This document shows positions 54,214 to 63,332 of a stretch of 64,000 nucleotides of DNA, piece by piece. The DNA comes from Pseudotabrizicola sediminis (lineage in GTDB: Bacteria; Pseudomonadota; Alphaproteobacteria; Rhodobacterales; Rhodobacteraceae). Numbering within the stretch: position 1 is the stretch's first letter; each line of letters begins with the position of its first letter. A program made the position numbers and the translations under genes. The notes beneath the pieces are model-generated. The model made no database searches. It was not told the origin of the DNA and saw nothing but the letters and a program-made list of their open reading frames with translations. The stretch covers positions 154,471-218,470 of the forward strand of contig NZ_RPEM01000006.1 in assembly GCF_004745575.1 (NCBI RefSeq), given 5' to 3'.

Positions 54214-55239
54214 ATGACCCAGACCAGAATGGCACGCGAAGTGGCTGAAATTCCTGCGGCTGCTGCGAGGGTTCTTGATCAGACCGGGCCTGCGGTCCGG
54301 CAGGCTGCCGCGGCGATGCGACGCCTGGACCCGGGCCTGTTGATCACGGTCGCGCGGGGGTCATCCGACCATGCCGCCACCTATCTGAAATACGCGGTCG
54401 AGCTGTTGGCGGGCGTTCCGGTTGCATCGGTCAGGCCATCGGTCGCATCGGTCTATGGTCGCCCCCTGCGGCTGAAGGGCGCGGTCTGCATCGGCATTTC
54501 GCAATCGGGACAAAGCCCTGATATTGTCGAAATGATGCAAGCGGCCCGGACCGGCGGGGCCTTGTCAGTTGCGATCACCAATCATGCGAACAGCCCGATG
54601 GGGGCTGCGGCCAGCCATTGTCTTGACCTGCAAGCCGGAGTCGAACAGAGCGTCGCCGCCACCAAGACCTTTGTGACATCGGTTGTGGCGGGCCTGTCGC
54701 TTCTGGCCGAATGGCAGCAGGATGCCGCTTTGCTTCACGCACTGGACAAGCTTCCCGGCTCTTTGGAAAAGGCGTTGCAGCTTGACTGGTCTCCCTTGGC
54801 CGCGCGCCTGTCACGGGCGCATTCGGTGTATGTGCTGGGGCGCGGCCCTGCCTTTGCCATTGCGAATGAATGTGCCCTCAAGCTGAAGGAAACCTGCGGT
54901 CTGCACGCCGAATCCTATTCCACGGCCGAGGTGCTGCATGGCCCCGCCGCCCTTGTTCAGGCCCAGTTTCCAGTTCTTGCCCTTGGTGTCGGGGATGCGG
55001 CTTTGCCCCATGTGGTGACCACTGCCGAACGTCTGGCCAGTCAGGGGGCCGATGTGTTTCTGACCGGGCGCGCGTCGCAGGGTGCAACGCTGTTGCCATC
55101 GGTTCCGGATCTGCATCCGCTGGTCGCGCCGTTGGCGCTGGGAACCGCGTTCTACAGCTTTGTCGAGGGTCTGGCGCGGCGGCGCGGCTTTGACCCCGAC
55201 ACCCCACCGCATCTGCGCAAGGTGACGGAAACCGTCTGA
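54214..55239 (+). CDS. Double-SIS amino-sugar isomerase/deaminase (NagB-II-like)
   Basis: This 341-residue protein has two SIS domains, like the isomerase half of GlmS without the glutaminase: ITVARGSSDHAATYLKYAVE, CIGISQSGQSPDIVEMM, VEQSVAATKTFVTSVVAG and LKLKETCGLHAESYSTAEVLHGPAALV. Paired with nagA (TGATG overlap), it is most likely a glucosamine-6-phosphate deaminase of the NagB-II type. The exact reaction is inferred. Confidence 0.85.
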   Translation: MTQTRMAREVAEIPAAAARVLDQTGPAVRQAAAAMRRLDPGLLITVARGSSDHAATYLKYAVELLAGVPVASVRPSVASVYGRPLRLKGAVCIGISQSGQSPDIVEMMQAARTGGALSVAITNHANSPMGAAASHCLDLQAGVEQSVAATKTFVTSVVAGLSLLAEWQQDAALLHALDKLPGSLEKALQLDWSPLAARLSRAHSVYVLGRGPAFAIANECALKLKETCGLHAESYSTAEVLHGPAALVQAQFPVLALGVGDAALPHVVTTAERLASQGADVFLTGRASQGATLLPSVPDLHPLVAPLALGTAFYSFVEGLARRRGFDPDTPPHLRKVTETV

Positions 55240-56363
55240 TGCCGACCGCATTCATCGGGGCCACGGTGTTCGATGGCAGGGTGCTGCACCGCGATGCTGT
55301 GCTGCTGACCGACGGGCCATGGGTGACCGGATTGGCCTCAACCGTGCCTGAGGGTGCCACGGTGATCAGGCTGCAGGGCGGGATCTTGGCACCCGGTCTG
55401 ATTGACCTGCAGGTGAACGGTGGCGGCGGGCGGATGGTGGATGACCAGACCGATGCCGATACGCTGCGGGTCATCTGCGAAACCCATGCAAGGCTGGGGT
55501 CTACCGGCCTGTTGCCAACCCTGATCACGGCCACACCGCAGACCACGGCACGGGTGATTGCGGCCGGAATTGCCAGCATTGGAACGCCCGGCTTCCTCGG
55601 GCTGCATCTGGAGGGGCCGCATCTGGATGCACGGCGCAAGGGGGCACATGATCCGGCGCTGATCCGGTCTATGATGGACGACGATCTTGCGGTGCTGACA
55701 GCCGCCGCCGGGCGGTTGCCCGCGCTGATGGTCACGCTGGCTCCATCCGCCGTGCGCCCTGAACAGATCGCGGCACTGGCCGCTGCCGGGGTGATCGTCA
55801 GCCTGGGCCATGCGGACTGCACATTGGCAGAGGCGGAGGCCGCCATCGGCGCAGGCGCGCGTTGCGCCACGCATCTGTTCAATGCGATGAGCGGGCTTGG
55901 CCACCGCGAACCGGGGCTGGTCGGCGCTGCGCTGACCCATGATATCGCGGCGGGTATGATTGCCGATGCAATCCACGTGGCCCCGGCGGCCCTGCGCGTC
56001 GCTGTGGCGGCCCGGCAAACCGGGCTTTTTCTGGTGTCAGACTGCATGGCCGTTGCGGGCACTGACCTTTCGCAGTTCACCTTGGGCGGCCGCACCATCC
56101 TGCGCCAAGATGGGCGGCTGACCTTGGAGGATGGCACTTTGGCCGGGGCAGATCTGACCTTGCCACAGGCCATCGCGACCATGGTCAACACGATTGGGGT
56201 GCCGCCCGCGCGGGCGCTTGCGATGGCCACACGCATTCCTGCGCAGCTGATCGGACGCGATGATCTGGGTCACCTGACAGCAGGCGCACGGGCGGACATT
56301 GTGCATCTGACAGACGCCTTTCAGCTAAGCGCTGTCTGGCAGGGCGGGCAAAAGCGGCTCTAA
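55239..56363 (+). CDS. nagA: NagA, N-acetylglucosamine-6-phosphate deacetylase
   Basis: This 374-residue amidohydrolase has APGLIDLQVNGGGG, HLEGPHLDARRKGAHDP with a metal-binding Glu, and later LGHADCTLAEAEAAIGAGARCATHLFNAM with two metal His, plus catalytic Asp in LVSDCMAVAG. It shares a base pair of overlap with the SIS gene. The stop codons of nagA and hyuB overlap (CTAA). Confidence 0.95.
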   Translation: MPTAFIGATVFDGRVLHRDAVLLTDGPWVTGLASTVPEGATVIRLQGGILAPGLIDLQVNGGGGRMVDDQTDADTLRVICETHARLGSTGLLPTLITATPQTTARVIAAGIASIGTPGFLGLHLEGPHLDARRKGAHDPALIRSMMDDDLAVLTAAAGRLPALMVTLAPSAVRPEQIAALAAAGVIVSLGHADCTLAEAEAAIGAGARCATHLFNAMSGLGHREPGLVGAALTHDIAAGMIADAIHVAPAALRVAVAARQTGLFLVSDCMAVAGTDLSQFTLGGRTILRQDGRLTLEDGTLAGADLTLPQAIATMVNTIGVPPARALAMATRIPAQLIGRDDLGHLTAGARADIVHLTDAFQLSAVWQGGQKRL

Positions 56364-58042
56364 CCCGGCCAATTCCACAGGGCACGCGCCTGCGCCGCCG
56401 TGTAGCGCCCCAGCCTGACGTCCTCGGCCACCAAAGCCGGATCGCGCAGCAAAGGGTCGCCAAAGCCGCCGCCACCGGGGGTGCGCACGCGGACCCTGTC
56501 GCCCGGGGCCAGCACAATATCTTGCGCCTTCGACAGATGCGGCGGCACAAACGTCTCTCCGCCGCGGATCACCTCCACCCGGTTCACGCCGCCATCCTGC
56601 CCGCCCTGTCCGCCCAAAGGTCCGGTCCGGCCGTGATCCATCACAAAGCTCGCCCGTGCCTGACCGCGCAACAGCTCGATCTCGTAATCGAGGCCGAACC
56701 CGCCGCGATGGGTGCCCGCGCCACCGCTGCCTTCATGCAGGGCGTAGTGGCGGTACAGCACCGGGAACTTCTGTTCCATGATTTCAACCGGCGGGGCCTT
56801 CGAGATGCCGATGGTCGAACAGCCGTTCGACAACCCGTCATGATCCGCGTTGCCACCATAGCCGCCGCCAGAAATCTGATACATCACATAATCCTGCCCG
56901 CTGTCAGGGTCATGGCCGCCCAGCCCGAAATTGCCGCTGGTGCCAGCAGGGGCCGCCGTGACCCGATCGGGAATGGCCTGCACCAATGCGGCAAACACCG
57001 CCTCGGCAATGCGCTGGCTGACTTCCGCGGCGCAACCAGAGACCGGGCGGGGATACCGGGCATCCAGAAACGTGCCCTCAATCCCGATGACCGCAAGTGG
57101 TTCAAACGCGCCCGCACTGATCGGCACATCGGGAAAGATATGCCGCATCGCCAGATAGACCGAAGACAGCGTGGTCGCGCGAACCGAATTCATCGGCCCC
57201 ATGCAGGGAGGGGAGCTTTTCGAGAAATCGAAGGTCAGCCCACCTGCCGTTTTCGACACTGTGACGGCGATTTTCAGCGGCTCGTTGACCACACCATCGG
57301 AATCGACGATTGCCGTCGCGCTATAGCTGCCATCTGCAATCAGCCCGATCATCGCCCGCATCTGCTGTGCGGCGCGCACCCGCATTTCTGCTATCGCCTC
57401 GGTCACAGTCGCATCACCATAGCGGTCCAGCATCACCGCCAGCCGTTCCGCCCCGATCAGCAGGGCGCTGGCCTGCGCTTGCACATCACCGATCCGCTGA
57501 TCGGAAACCCGGATGTTGGAACAGATGATCTGCCAAATTTCCGTGTCCAGCACGCCCTTTTTGAACAGTTTCACCGGGGGAATCCGCAGCCCCTCTTGCT
57601 CGGCGCTGATTGCGCTGGCGCTGAAGCCACCCGGCACCATGCCGCCGGTATCGGGCCAGTGCCCGGTGTTGGACAGCCAGCAATAGATAGCCCCGTCGCG
57701 CCAGACCGGCATGGCAAAGCGCACGTCCATCAGATGCGTACCGCCAAGATAGGGGTCGTTCACGATGTAAATGTCGCCCGGCTCCGGCGCGGCGGTCAGC
57801 CCGTTGCGGATACGCTCCACGATTGTCCGGGTCGAAAACTGCATCACCCCGACAAACACCGGCAGGCCCTTGGACCCCTGGGCAATCAGGCTGCCATCTT
57901 CCGCGCTGTAAATCCCGTCAGACCTGTCGTCGGCTTCTGCGATGACCGGCGAAAACGCGGCGCGGCTGAAGGTCAGGTCCATCTCGTCGCAGACCTGCTG
58001 CAGACCGGCCTGGATGACAGCGAGGGTAACGGGGTCAAGCAT
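56360..58042 (-). CDS. hyuB: HyuB, hydantoinase/oxoprolinase B subunit
   Basis: This is a 560-residue B subunit of an ATP-dependent hydantoinase/5-oxoprolinase-type enzyme. Family segments include IAQGSKGLPVFVGVMQFS, DIYIVNDPYLGGTHLMDVRFAMPV, FDFSKSSPPCMGPMNSVRATTLS and the Gly-rich C-terminal RVRTPGGGGFGDPLLRD. It overlaps hyuA by 8 nt. The substrate cannot be read from sequence. Confidence 0.93.
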   Translation of the reverse strand: MLDPVTLAVIQAGLQQVCDEMDLTFSRAAFSPVIAEADDRSDGIYSAEDGSLIAQGSKGLPVFVGVMQFSTRTIVERIRNGLTAAPEPGDIYIVNDPYLGGTHLMDVRFAMPVWRDGAIYCWLSNTGHWPDTGGMVPGGFSASAISAEQEGLRIPPVKLFKKGVLDTEIWQIICSNIRVSDQRIGDVQAQASALLIGAERLAVMLDRYGDATVTEAIAEMRVRAAQQMRAMIGLIADGSYSATAIVDSDGVVNEPLKIAVTVSKTAGGLTFDFSKSSPPCMGPMNSVRATTLSSVYLAMRHIFPDVPISAGAFEPLAVIGIEGTFLDARYPRPVSGCAAEVSQRIAEAVFAALVQAIPDRVTAAPAGTSGNFGLGGHDPDSGQDYVMYQISGGGYGGNADHDGLSNGCSTIGISKAPPVEIMEQKFPVLYRHYALHEGSGGAGTHRGGFGLDYEIELLRGQARASFVMDHGRTGPLGGQGGQDGGVNRVEVIRGGETFVPPHLSKAQDIVLAPGDRVRVRTPGGGGFGDPLLRDPALVAEDVRLGRYTAAQARALWNWPG

Positions 58043-60059
58043 GGGGCACCTGCACGATCAGATTGCCATCAGGGTCCGAGCTGACGCGGCACCCCGGATC
58101 AATCACGATGGTCGTGTCCATCTGTTCGATAATCGCAGGGCCCGAAAGGTCCAGATTCAGTGGCAGGTGGTCGCGCCAATACACCGGCGTGTCCACCCAA
58201 CCGTCAAACCAGACTGGTCTGGACGTGCCAGCCACCGCAGTTGCCTTGCGGCCAGACCGGTCAATCAGGGCCGACAGGTCCATTTCCGGCCGCTCACCGA
58301 TGACCGAGACATTGAGGTTGACCAGATTGGCCTTGATTGTCGGCAAAGTGACGCGAAAACGGTCATGATAGGTGGCCTCGAACAGCCGCTGCAGATCGTC
58401 GCGCGACGGGGTGCCGTCCGGCAAGGCCACCCGCAGCAGGTGGGTCTGTCCGACAAACTGCATATCAACCGAAAACTCGGTGCGAACCGCTGCCAGCCGG
58501 ATCTTTTCTGCCCCGATCAGCCGTCGACCTTCGGCGTCTTGTTCGGCAAAAATAGCTTGCACAGTGTCGATATCGACCGTGTCAAGCGGGCGGTTCACCG
58601 TGCGGACGAAATCCTGCCGCAGGTCGGCAACAACGCAGCCCAGCGCATTGGTGATGCCGGGCCGCGCCGGGATCAGCACCGTTGGCACCGCCAGCTCGCG
58701 CGCAAGTGCCACCGCATGCAACGGCCCGGCACCGCCAAAAGCGAACAGCGCGAAATCGCGCGGATCGGCGCCCATCGAGATGGACACCATCCGGATCGCC
58801 CCCGCCATATGGATATTGGCAATACGCACCACGGCCTCTGCCGCCTGTTCCACCGACAGGCCCAATGGTGTGGCAATCTGCTCGGCCATGGCAGCCCTTG
58901 CCGCCTCTGCCGCCTGACCGAACCGCGCGGCGGGCAGGCGGCCCAGCAGCAGGTTGGCGTCAGAAATCGTCACCCGCGTGCCGCCCCGGCCATAACACAC
59001 CGGGCCGGGGCTGGACCCGGCACTTTCCGGCCCCACCCGCAGCATGCCCGCTGCATCCAGCCGCGCGATCGACCCGCCACCAGCCCCCACGGTACGCACA
59101 TCGACCATCGGCACATGGATCGGCATGGCATATTCCACCTCGATCTCGTTCGAGACCGGCGCCTGCCCGCCCTTTATCATCGCCACATCGGTGCTGGTGC
59201 CGCCCATGTCATAGGTCAAAAGGTTGGTCATCCCGGCGCGTCGCCCGGTGGCCACCGCCGCCATCACGCCCGACGCAGGCCCGGACATGACGGTTTTCAC
59301 CGCCTCTTTCGACACAGACCGCGCCGATACCATGCCGCCATTGCCGTTCATCACCAGCAGATCATGCGCGTAGCCGCGCGCCGCAAGCTGATCGGCCAGA
59401 CGGCTGACATAGCGTTCCAGCAGCGGCTGCACGCTGGCATTGACCGCCGCCGTCACCCCGCGTTCGTACTCGCGGCTTTCTGACAGCAGGGCATGGCCCA
59501 TGGTGATGTGCTGGTTGGGCCAGACCTCTGCCACGATGTCAGCCGCGCGGCGTTCGTGCGCCGGGTTGGCATAGGCGTGCAAAAAGTGGATCACCACGCT
59601 TTCGCAGCCCACATCCCGCAGGCGCAGGGCGGCTTTTCTGACCGCCGCTTCATCCAGCGGCATCAGCACGCTGCCGCGCGCATCCATCCTCTCGGGCACT
59701 TCCAGGCGCAGATCACGCGGGATGATCGGCACGAAGACGCCGTGCATGCCGTAAGCGTGGGGCCGGGTGCGGCGGCCCAGTTCCAGCACGTCGCGAAAGC
59801 CAAGCGTTGTGATCAGCCCGGTCTTGGCCAAGGTGCGTTCCAGCACCGCATTGGTTGTGGTTGTGGTGCCATGCACGATCAGGTCGATGTCGGCCAGATC
59901 GGCCCCCGCCTCCTCCAGCGCACTCAGCACGCCGGGGGCTTGATTGGGCAGGGTGGTGGGCACTTTGGCCAGCCTGACCGCCCCGGTTGCGGGATCAACG
60001 ATCACCAGATCGGTAAAGGTGCCGCCCACATCAATGCCCGCGACCAGACCCGCCATCAT
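58035..60059 (-). CDS. hyuA: HyuA, hydantoinase/oxoprolinase A subunit (ATP-binding)
   Basis: This 674-residue A subunit begins with the actin-fold ATP motif GIDVGGTFTDLVIVD, followed by HGTTTTTNAVLER, TLGFRDVLELGRR and a second nucleotide motif TYDMGGTSTDVAMI. The C-terminal region ends in the expected IIEQMDTTIVIDPG. It couples ATP hydrolysis to opening a cyclic amide. It overlaps livF by 4 nt, so hydrolase and transporter are one transcript. Confidence 0.94.
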   Translation of the reverse strand: MMAGLVAGIDVGGTFTDLVIVDPATGAVRLAKVPTTLPNQAPGVLSALEEAGADLADIDLIVHGTTTTTNAVLERTLAKTGLITTLGFRDVLELGRRTRPHAYGMHGVFVPIIPRDLRLEVPERMDARGSVLMPLDEAAVRKAALRLRDVGCESVVIHFLHAYANPAHERRAADIVAEVWPNQHITMGHALLSESREYERGVTAAVNASVQPLLERYVSRLADQLAARGYAHDLLVMNGNGGMVSARSVSKEAVKTVMSGPASGVMAAVATGRRAGMTNLLTYDMGGTSTDVAMIKGGQAPVSNEIEVEYAMPIHVPMVDVRTVGAGGGSIARLDAAGMLRVGPESAGSSPGPVCYGRGGTRVTISDANLLLGRLPAARFGQAAEAARAAMAEQIATPLGLSVEQAAEAVVRIANIHMAGAIRMVSISMGADPRDFALFAFGGAGPLHAVALARELAVPTVLIPARPGITNALGCVVADLRQDFVRTVNRPLDTVDIDTVQAIFAEQDAEGRRLIGAEKIRLAAVRTEFSVDMQFVGQTHLLRVALPDGTPSRDDLQRLFEATYHDRFRVTLPTIKANLVNLNVSVIGERPEMDLSALIDRSGRKATAVAGTSRPVWFDGWVDTPVYWRDHLPLNLDLSGPAIIEQMDTTIVIDPGCRVSSDPDGNLIVQVPHA

Positions 60060-60751
60060 ACCCCCACAAATTTCTGGAACAGGGTCGATTCCGGCGTCAA
60101 ACCCTCGCGCGGGACATCGACCTCGACTCGGCCATGCGCCATGAAGGCCACTCGGTCCGCCATGCGCAGCACGGTATCCACCCGCTGTTCGACCAGCACG
60201 GTTGCCAGCCCGGTATCGCGCAACCGCAACACCGTGTCACGGATCAGCGCGATCATTGACGGCTGTAGCCCTTCGCTGGGTTCATCCAGCAACAGCACCG
60301 AAGGCTCCAGACACAGCGCCCGCGCAATGGCCAGCATCTGCTGTTCGCCGCCCGAAAGGGTGCTGGCGACCTGATCCAGCCGTTCGCGCAGGCGCGGAAA
60401 CAGGTCGAGCACGAAGTCCCGCGTGCGCGGCCCCTTGTTGCGGGTCAGCAAACCCACCTCGATGTTCTCGGCCACGGTCAGCGGCCCGAACAACCGGCGA
60501 CCCTGTGGCACATAGGCGATGCCCTGACCGGGCACCTTATGCGCGGGCAGGAGATGCACCGGGACGCCGTTCAGAGTGATCTGGCCCGATTGCACCGGCA
60601 CCTGACCCATGATCGCCTTCAACAGGGTCGATTTTCCCGCACCGTTGCGCCCCATGATGCAGGTCACTTGCCCGGCCTGCGCGTGAAAAGACAACTCGCG
60701 CAGAATGGTGACCGGGCCATAGCCTGCGGTGATGCCCTCAACCCGCAGCAT
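60056..60751 (-). CDS. livF: LivF-type branched-chain amino-acid/amide ABC ATPase
   Basis: This 231-residue ATPase has Walker A GRNGAGKST at residues 34-42, LSGGEQQMLAIARAL as signature and VLLLDEPSEGLQ as Walker B; the size and GLQP sequence fit LivF. The start MLRVEGITAGYG was chosen; it overlaps the end of livG by 14 nt. Confidence 0.93.
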   Translation of the reverse strand: MLRVEGITAGYGPVTILRELSFHAQAGQVTCIMGRNGAGKSTLLKAIMGQVPVQSGQITLNGVPVHLLPAHKVPGQGIAYVPQGRRLFGPLTVAENIEVGLLTRNKGPRTRDFVLDLFPRLRERLDQVASTLSGGEQQMLAIARALCLEPSVLLLDEPSEGLQPSMIALIRDTVLRLRDTGLATVLVEQRVDTVLRMADRVAFMAHGRVEVDVPREGLTPESTLFQKFVGV

Positions 60752-61463
60752 GATCGCCCCCCAGATAGGCATCCTGCACGGCTTTGTTCGCGCGGATCTG
60801 ATCCGGCGCACCCACGGCCAGCACCTGACCGAAATTCAGCACCGTGATCCGGTCGGCAAGGTCCATCACCACATCCATATTGTGCTCGATCAGCAGAATG
60901 GTGGTCTGCGGCACCAGCGACCGGATCAGGGCCTTGAAGCCGTCAATCTCACCCGAGGCAAGGCCCTGCGTCGGTTCATCCAGGATCAGGATCACCGGGC
61001 GCAGCGCCAGCCCCATCGCCACCTCCAGCAAGCGCTGATGGCCATAAGACAGCGTGCCCGCTTGCGCCCCATCCAACCCGGTCATCCCGACCCGACCCAA
61101 GGCCTGCGCCACCTCGGCCGGCACATCTCCCGCGCCCCGGCTTTGCGCGGCCAAGGCCACATTGTCGAACACCGACAGGCGTGGATAGACCGAGGTGATC
61201 TGGAACGTATAGGCCACCCCCTTGCGCACCCGCAGATGCGCAGGCAGGTGGGTGATGTCTTCACCGTTCAGGGAAATGGTGCCGGATTGCACCGGAATCC
61301 GGCCCGACAGCAGGCTGACAAACGTGGTCTTGCCCGCCCCATTCGGCCCGATCAGCCCATGAATCTCGCCATGTTCGAGACTGAAATCCACCCCATCAAC
61401 CGCGCGCAGGCCGCCAAAATGCCGGGTCAGGCCGCGTGCCTCAATTACGGCAGCCATCGCCAT
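60738..61463 (-). CDS. livG: LivG-type branched-chain amino-acid/amide ABC ATPase
   Basis: This is a 241-residue ATPase with Walker A GPNGAGKT near residues 39-46, LSYGHQRLLEVAMGLAL as the signature variant typical of LivG, and ILDEPTQGL. A second Met two codons in is an alternative start. It overlaps livM by up to 19 nt. Confidence 0.93.
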   Translation of the reverse strand: MAMAAVIEARGLTRHFGGLRAVDGVDFSLEHGEIHGLIGPNGAGKTTFVSLLSGRIPVQSGTISLNGEDITHLPAHLRVRKGVAYTFQITSVYPRLSVFDNVALAAQSRGAGDVPAEVAQALGRVGMTGLDGAQAGTLSYGHQRLLEVAMGLALRPVILILDEPTQGLASGEIDGFKALIRSLVPQTTILLIEHNMDVVMDLADRITVLNFGQVLAVGAPDQIRANKAVQDAYLGGDHAAG

Positions 61464-62389
61464 GCCCTTTCGCGCAAAGTGCCCAAAATACCCTTGGGCG
61501 CGAACAGCACCAGTCCCACCAAGGCCGCCCCGACGACGAACAGGTAGGCGTCGGTGTAGTTGCTGGTGATGTCGATCAGGTAGAACATCAGCAGCGCGCC
61601 CAGAAACGGTCCCAGCACCGTGCCAGCGCCGCCCAGAAGCACATAAAGCATCGGCAAAATCGAATACTGAATGGTGGCAAAGGACGCGCCCACATAGCCA
61701 AACAGCATCCCGTAAGCCGCCCCTGCCAGCCCGGCGTAAAGCCCTGACAGGATCAGCGCCACCAGCTTCACCCGGAACGGGTCATAGCCCAGCATCCGGC
61801 TGCGTTCCTCGTTCTCGCGCATCGCCACCATCACCCGGCCAAAGGGCGACCGCACCAGCCAAAGGCAGGCGAGCAGGCCCGCAGCAAACAGCACAAAGGC
61901 CGCAGTAAAACGAGGTGTGTCTGTGGCCAGACTGAACCCGAACGCCTGTCGCGCAGCAGACGCCACGACAAAGCCTTCGTCCCCGCCGGTCCACGAGTTC
62001 AGATACAGCAGCGTCAGATAGCCGGCTTGGGCAAACATCAGCGTCACGATCATGAAACTGACCCCCGCCGTGCGCAGCGCCAGCACCCCGACCGCACCTG
62101 CCATCACCCCGCCGGCCAGCAGCCCCGCGATCAGGGCAGGTACCGACACCCACTCCAGATGCCAGACCGGCAGGCCCATGCCATACATCCCGGCGGCAAA
62201 GAACAGCGCGTGGCCCAGCGACAGCAGGCCCGTGTAGCCAAAGGCAATGTTGTAACCCATGGCGAACACCGCCAGCACCATGATCCGCGCCAGATTGGTT
62301 GCGTGATAGGGGGGCAGCAGGAACTGCGCCGCAAACACCGCCGCCAGCACCAGCAGATGAAGCCCCCAGACCTTCGCCCCATCCGTCAT
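61445..62389 (-). CDS. livM: LivM-type ABC permease
   Basis: This 314-residue inner-membrane permease has about nine or ten hydrophobic helices. It has the LivM-typical MGYNIAFGYTGLLSLGHALFFAAGMYG and the cytoplasmic loop SPFGRVMVAMRENEERSRMLGYDPFRVKL. It overlaps livH by 4 nt. Confidence 0.93.
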   Translation of the reverse strand: MTDGAKVWGLHLLVLAAVFAAQFLLPPYHATNLARIMVLAVFAMGYNIAFGYTGLLSLGHALFFAAGMYGMGLPVWHLEWVSVPALIAGLLAGGVMAGAVGVLALRTAGVSFMIVTLMFAQAGYLTLLYLNSWTGGDEGFVVASAARQAFGFSLATDTPRFTAAFVLFAAGLLACLWLVRSPFGRVMVAMRENEERSRMLGYDPFRVKLVALILSGLYAGLAGAAYGMLFGYVGASFATIQYSILPMLYVLLGGAGTVLGPFLGALLMFYLIDITSNYTDAYLFVVGAALVGLVLFAPKGILGTLRERAWRWLP

Positions 62390-63264
62390 GCTTTGGCACC
62401 GAACAGGCCCTGCGGGCGGAACACCAGCACCAGTGCCACCAGCAGGGTGGCGATGATCTTGGCCAGCGTGGGCGAAAAGAACATGCTGATGATCCCATCT
62501 GACAGGCCGATCACCAGTGCCGCCACCAGCGTGCCCCGGATGGACCCAAGCCCGCCGATGATCACCACGATGAATGACAGCAAGAGCGGATCATGCCCCA
62601 TCAGGTAATGCGCCTGCTGGATCGGCACGATCAGCACCGCCGCCGCCGCCGCCAGCGCCCCGCCAAGCGCAAATGTGCCGGCATAGACCCTGTCGACGTT
62701 GATTCCGAACGCCTGCGCCGTGTCGCGGTCCACCTGAGTGGCGCGCATCACCAGCCCGGCCTTGCTGCGGGTCATGAACAGCCAGACCGCCGCCAGAATG
62801 ACTACCGCCGCCACCACCACGAACAGCTTGTAGCCGGAATAACCGAACCATGGCAGCTGAATGCGCCATTCGAAGGGGGCCACCACCGGGCGCGCATCGG
62901 GGCCGTAAAACGTCAGCGCCGCCTGTTGCAGCATGTACAGCAGCCCGATTGTGGCAACGATGGTGGCCTCCGGGTCATAGTTCAGCCGTTTCAGCACCAG
63001 TGTATCGGTCAGCGCGGCGATCAGTGCCACGATCAGCGGGGCGATGATCAATGCCGCCAGCCAGACAAGCGCAGGCGGAAACGGCAGGTAATAGGTCACA
63101 AACCACGCAATCACGGCGCCCAGCATGTAAAACTCGCCATGCGCCACGTTGACCACGCGCATCACGCCGAACACCAGCGACAGGCCCACCGCCGTCAGCG
63201 CCAGCACGGCCGCCATCACGGTGCCCTCCAGCACGGCCAGAAGCAGGAACGGCCCAAAGCTCAC
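62386..63264 (-). CDS. livH: LivH-type ABC permease
   Basis: This is a 292-residue inner-membrane permease with the LivH signature VMRVVNVAHGEFYMLGAVIAW and a loop GLVMRATQVDRDTAQAFGINVDRVYAGTFALGGALAAAAAVL. It follows the binding-protein gene after a 68-nt gap with a hairpin. Confidence 0.93.
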   Translation of the reverse strand: MSFGPFLLLAVLEGTVMAAVLALTAVGLSLVFGVMRVVNVAHGEFYMLGAVIAWFVTYYLPFPPALVWLAALIIAPLIVALIAALTDTLVLKRLNYDPEATIVATIGLLYMLQQAALTFYGPDARPVVAPFEWRIQLPWFGYSGYKLFVVVAAVVILAAVWLFMTRSKAGLVMRATQVDRDTAQAFGINVDRVYAGTFALGGALAAAAAVLIVPIQQAHYLMGHDPLLLSFIVVIIGGLGSIRGTLVAALVIGLSDGIISMFFSPTLAKIIATLLVALVLVFRPQGLFGAKA

Positions 63265-63269
63265 TGCGG

Positions 63270-63300
63270 CACGCCCCCTTTGGAGGGGACGGCCTGCGTG
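63270..63300 (-). terminator. Hairpin between the binding-protein gene and livH
   Basis: An inner stem CCCCT/AGGGG (63275-63279 and 63284-63288, TTGG loop) and an outer CACGC/GCGTG (63270-63274 and 63296-63300) could form. Such structures often reduce permease relative to binding-protein expression. No T-tract. Confidence 0.4.
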
Positions 63301-63332
63301 TTCAGTTCCGGCATGTCAGGCAATGGCCGCAC

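Noticed and set aside
57942-59483. Long open frame of ~513 codons on the plus strand opposite hyuA
   Set aside because: His/Arg-rich translation with no domain, fully antisense to hyuA; a codon-bias artefact of high GC.
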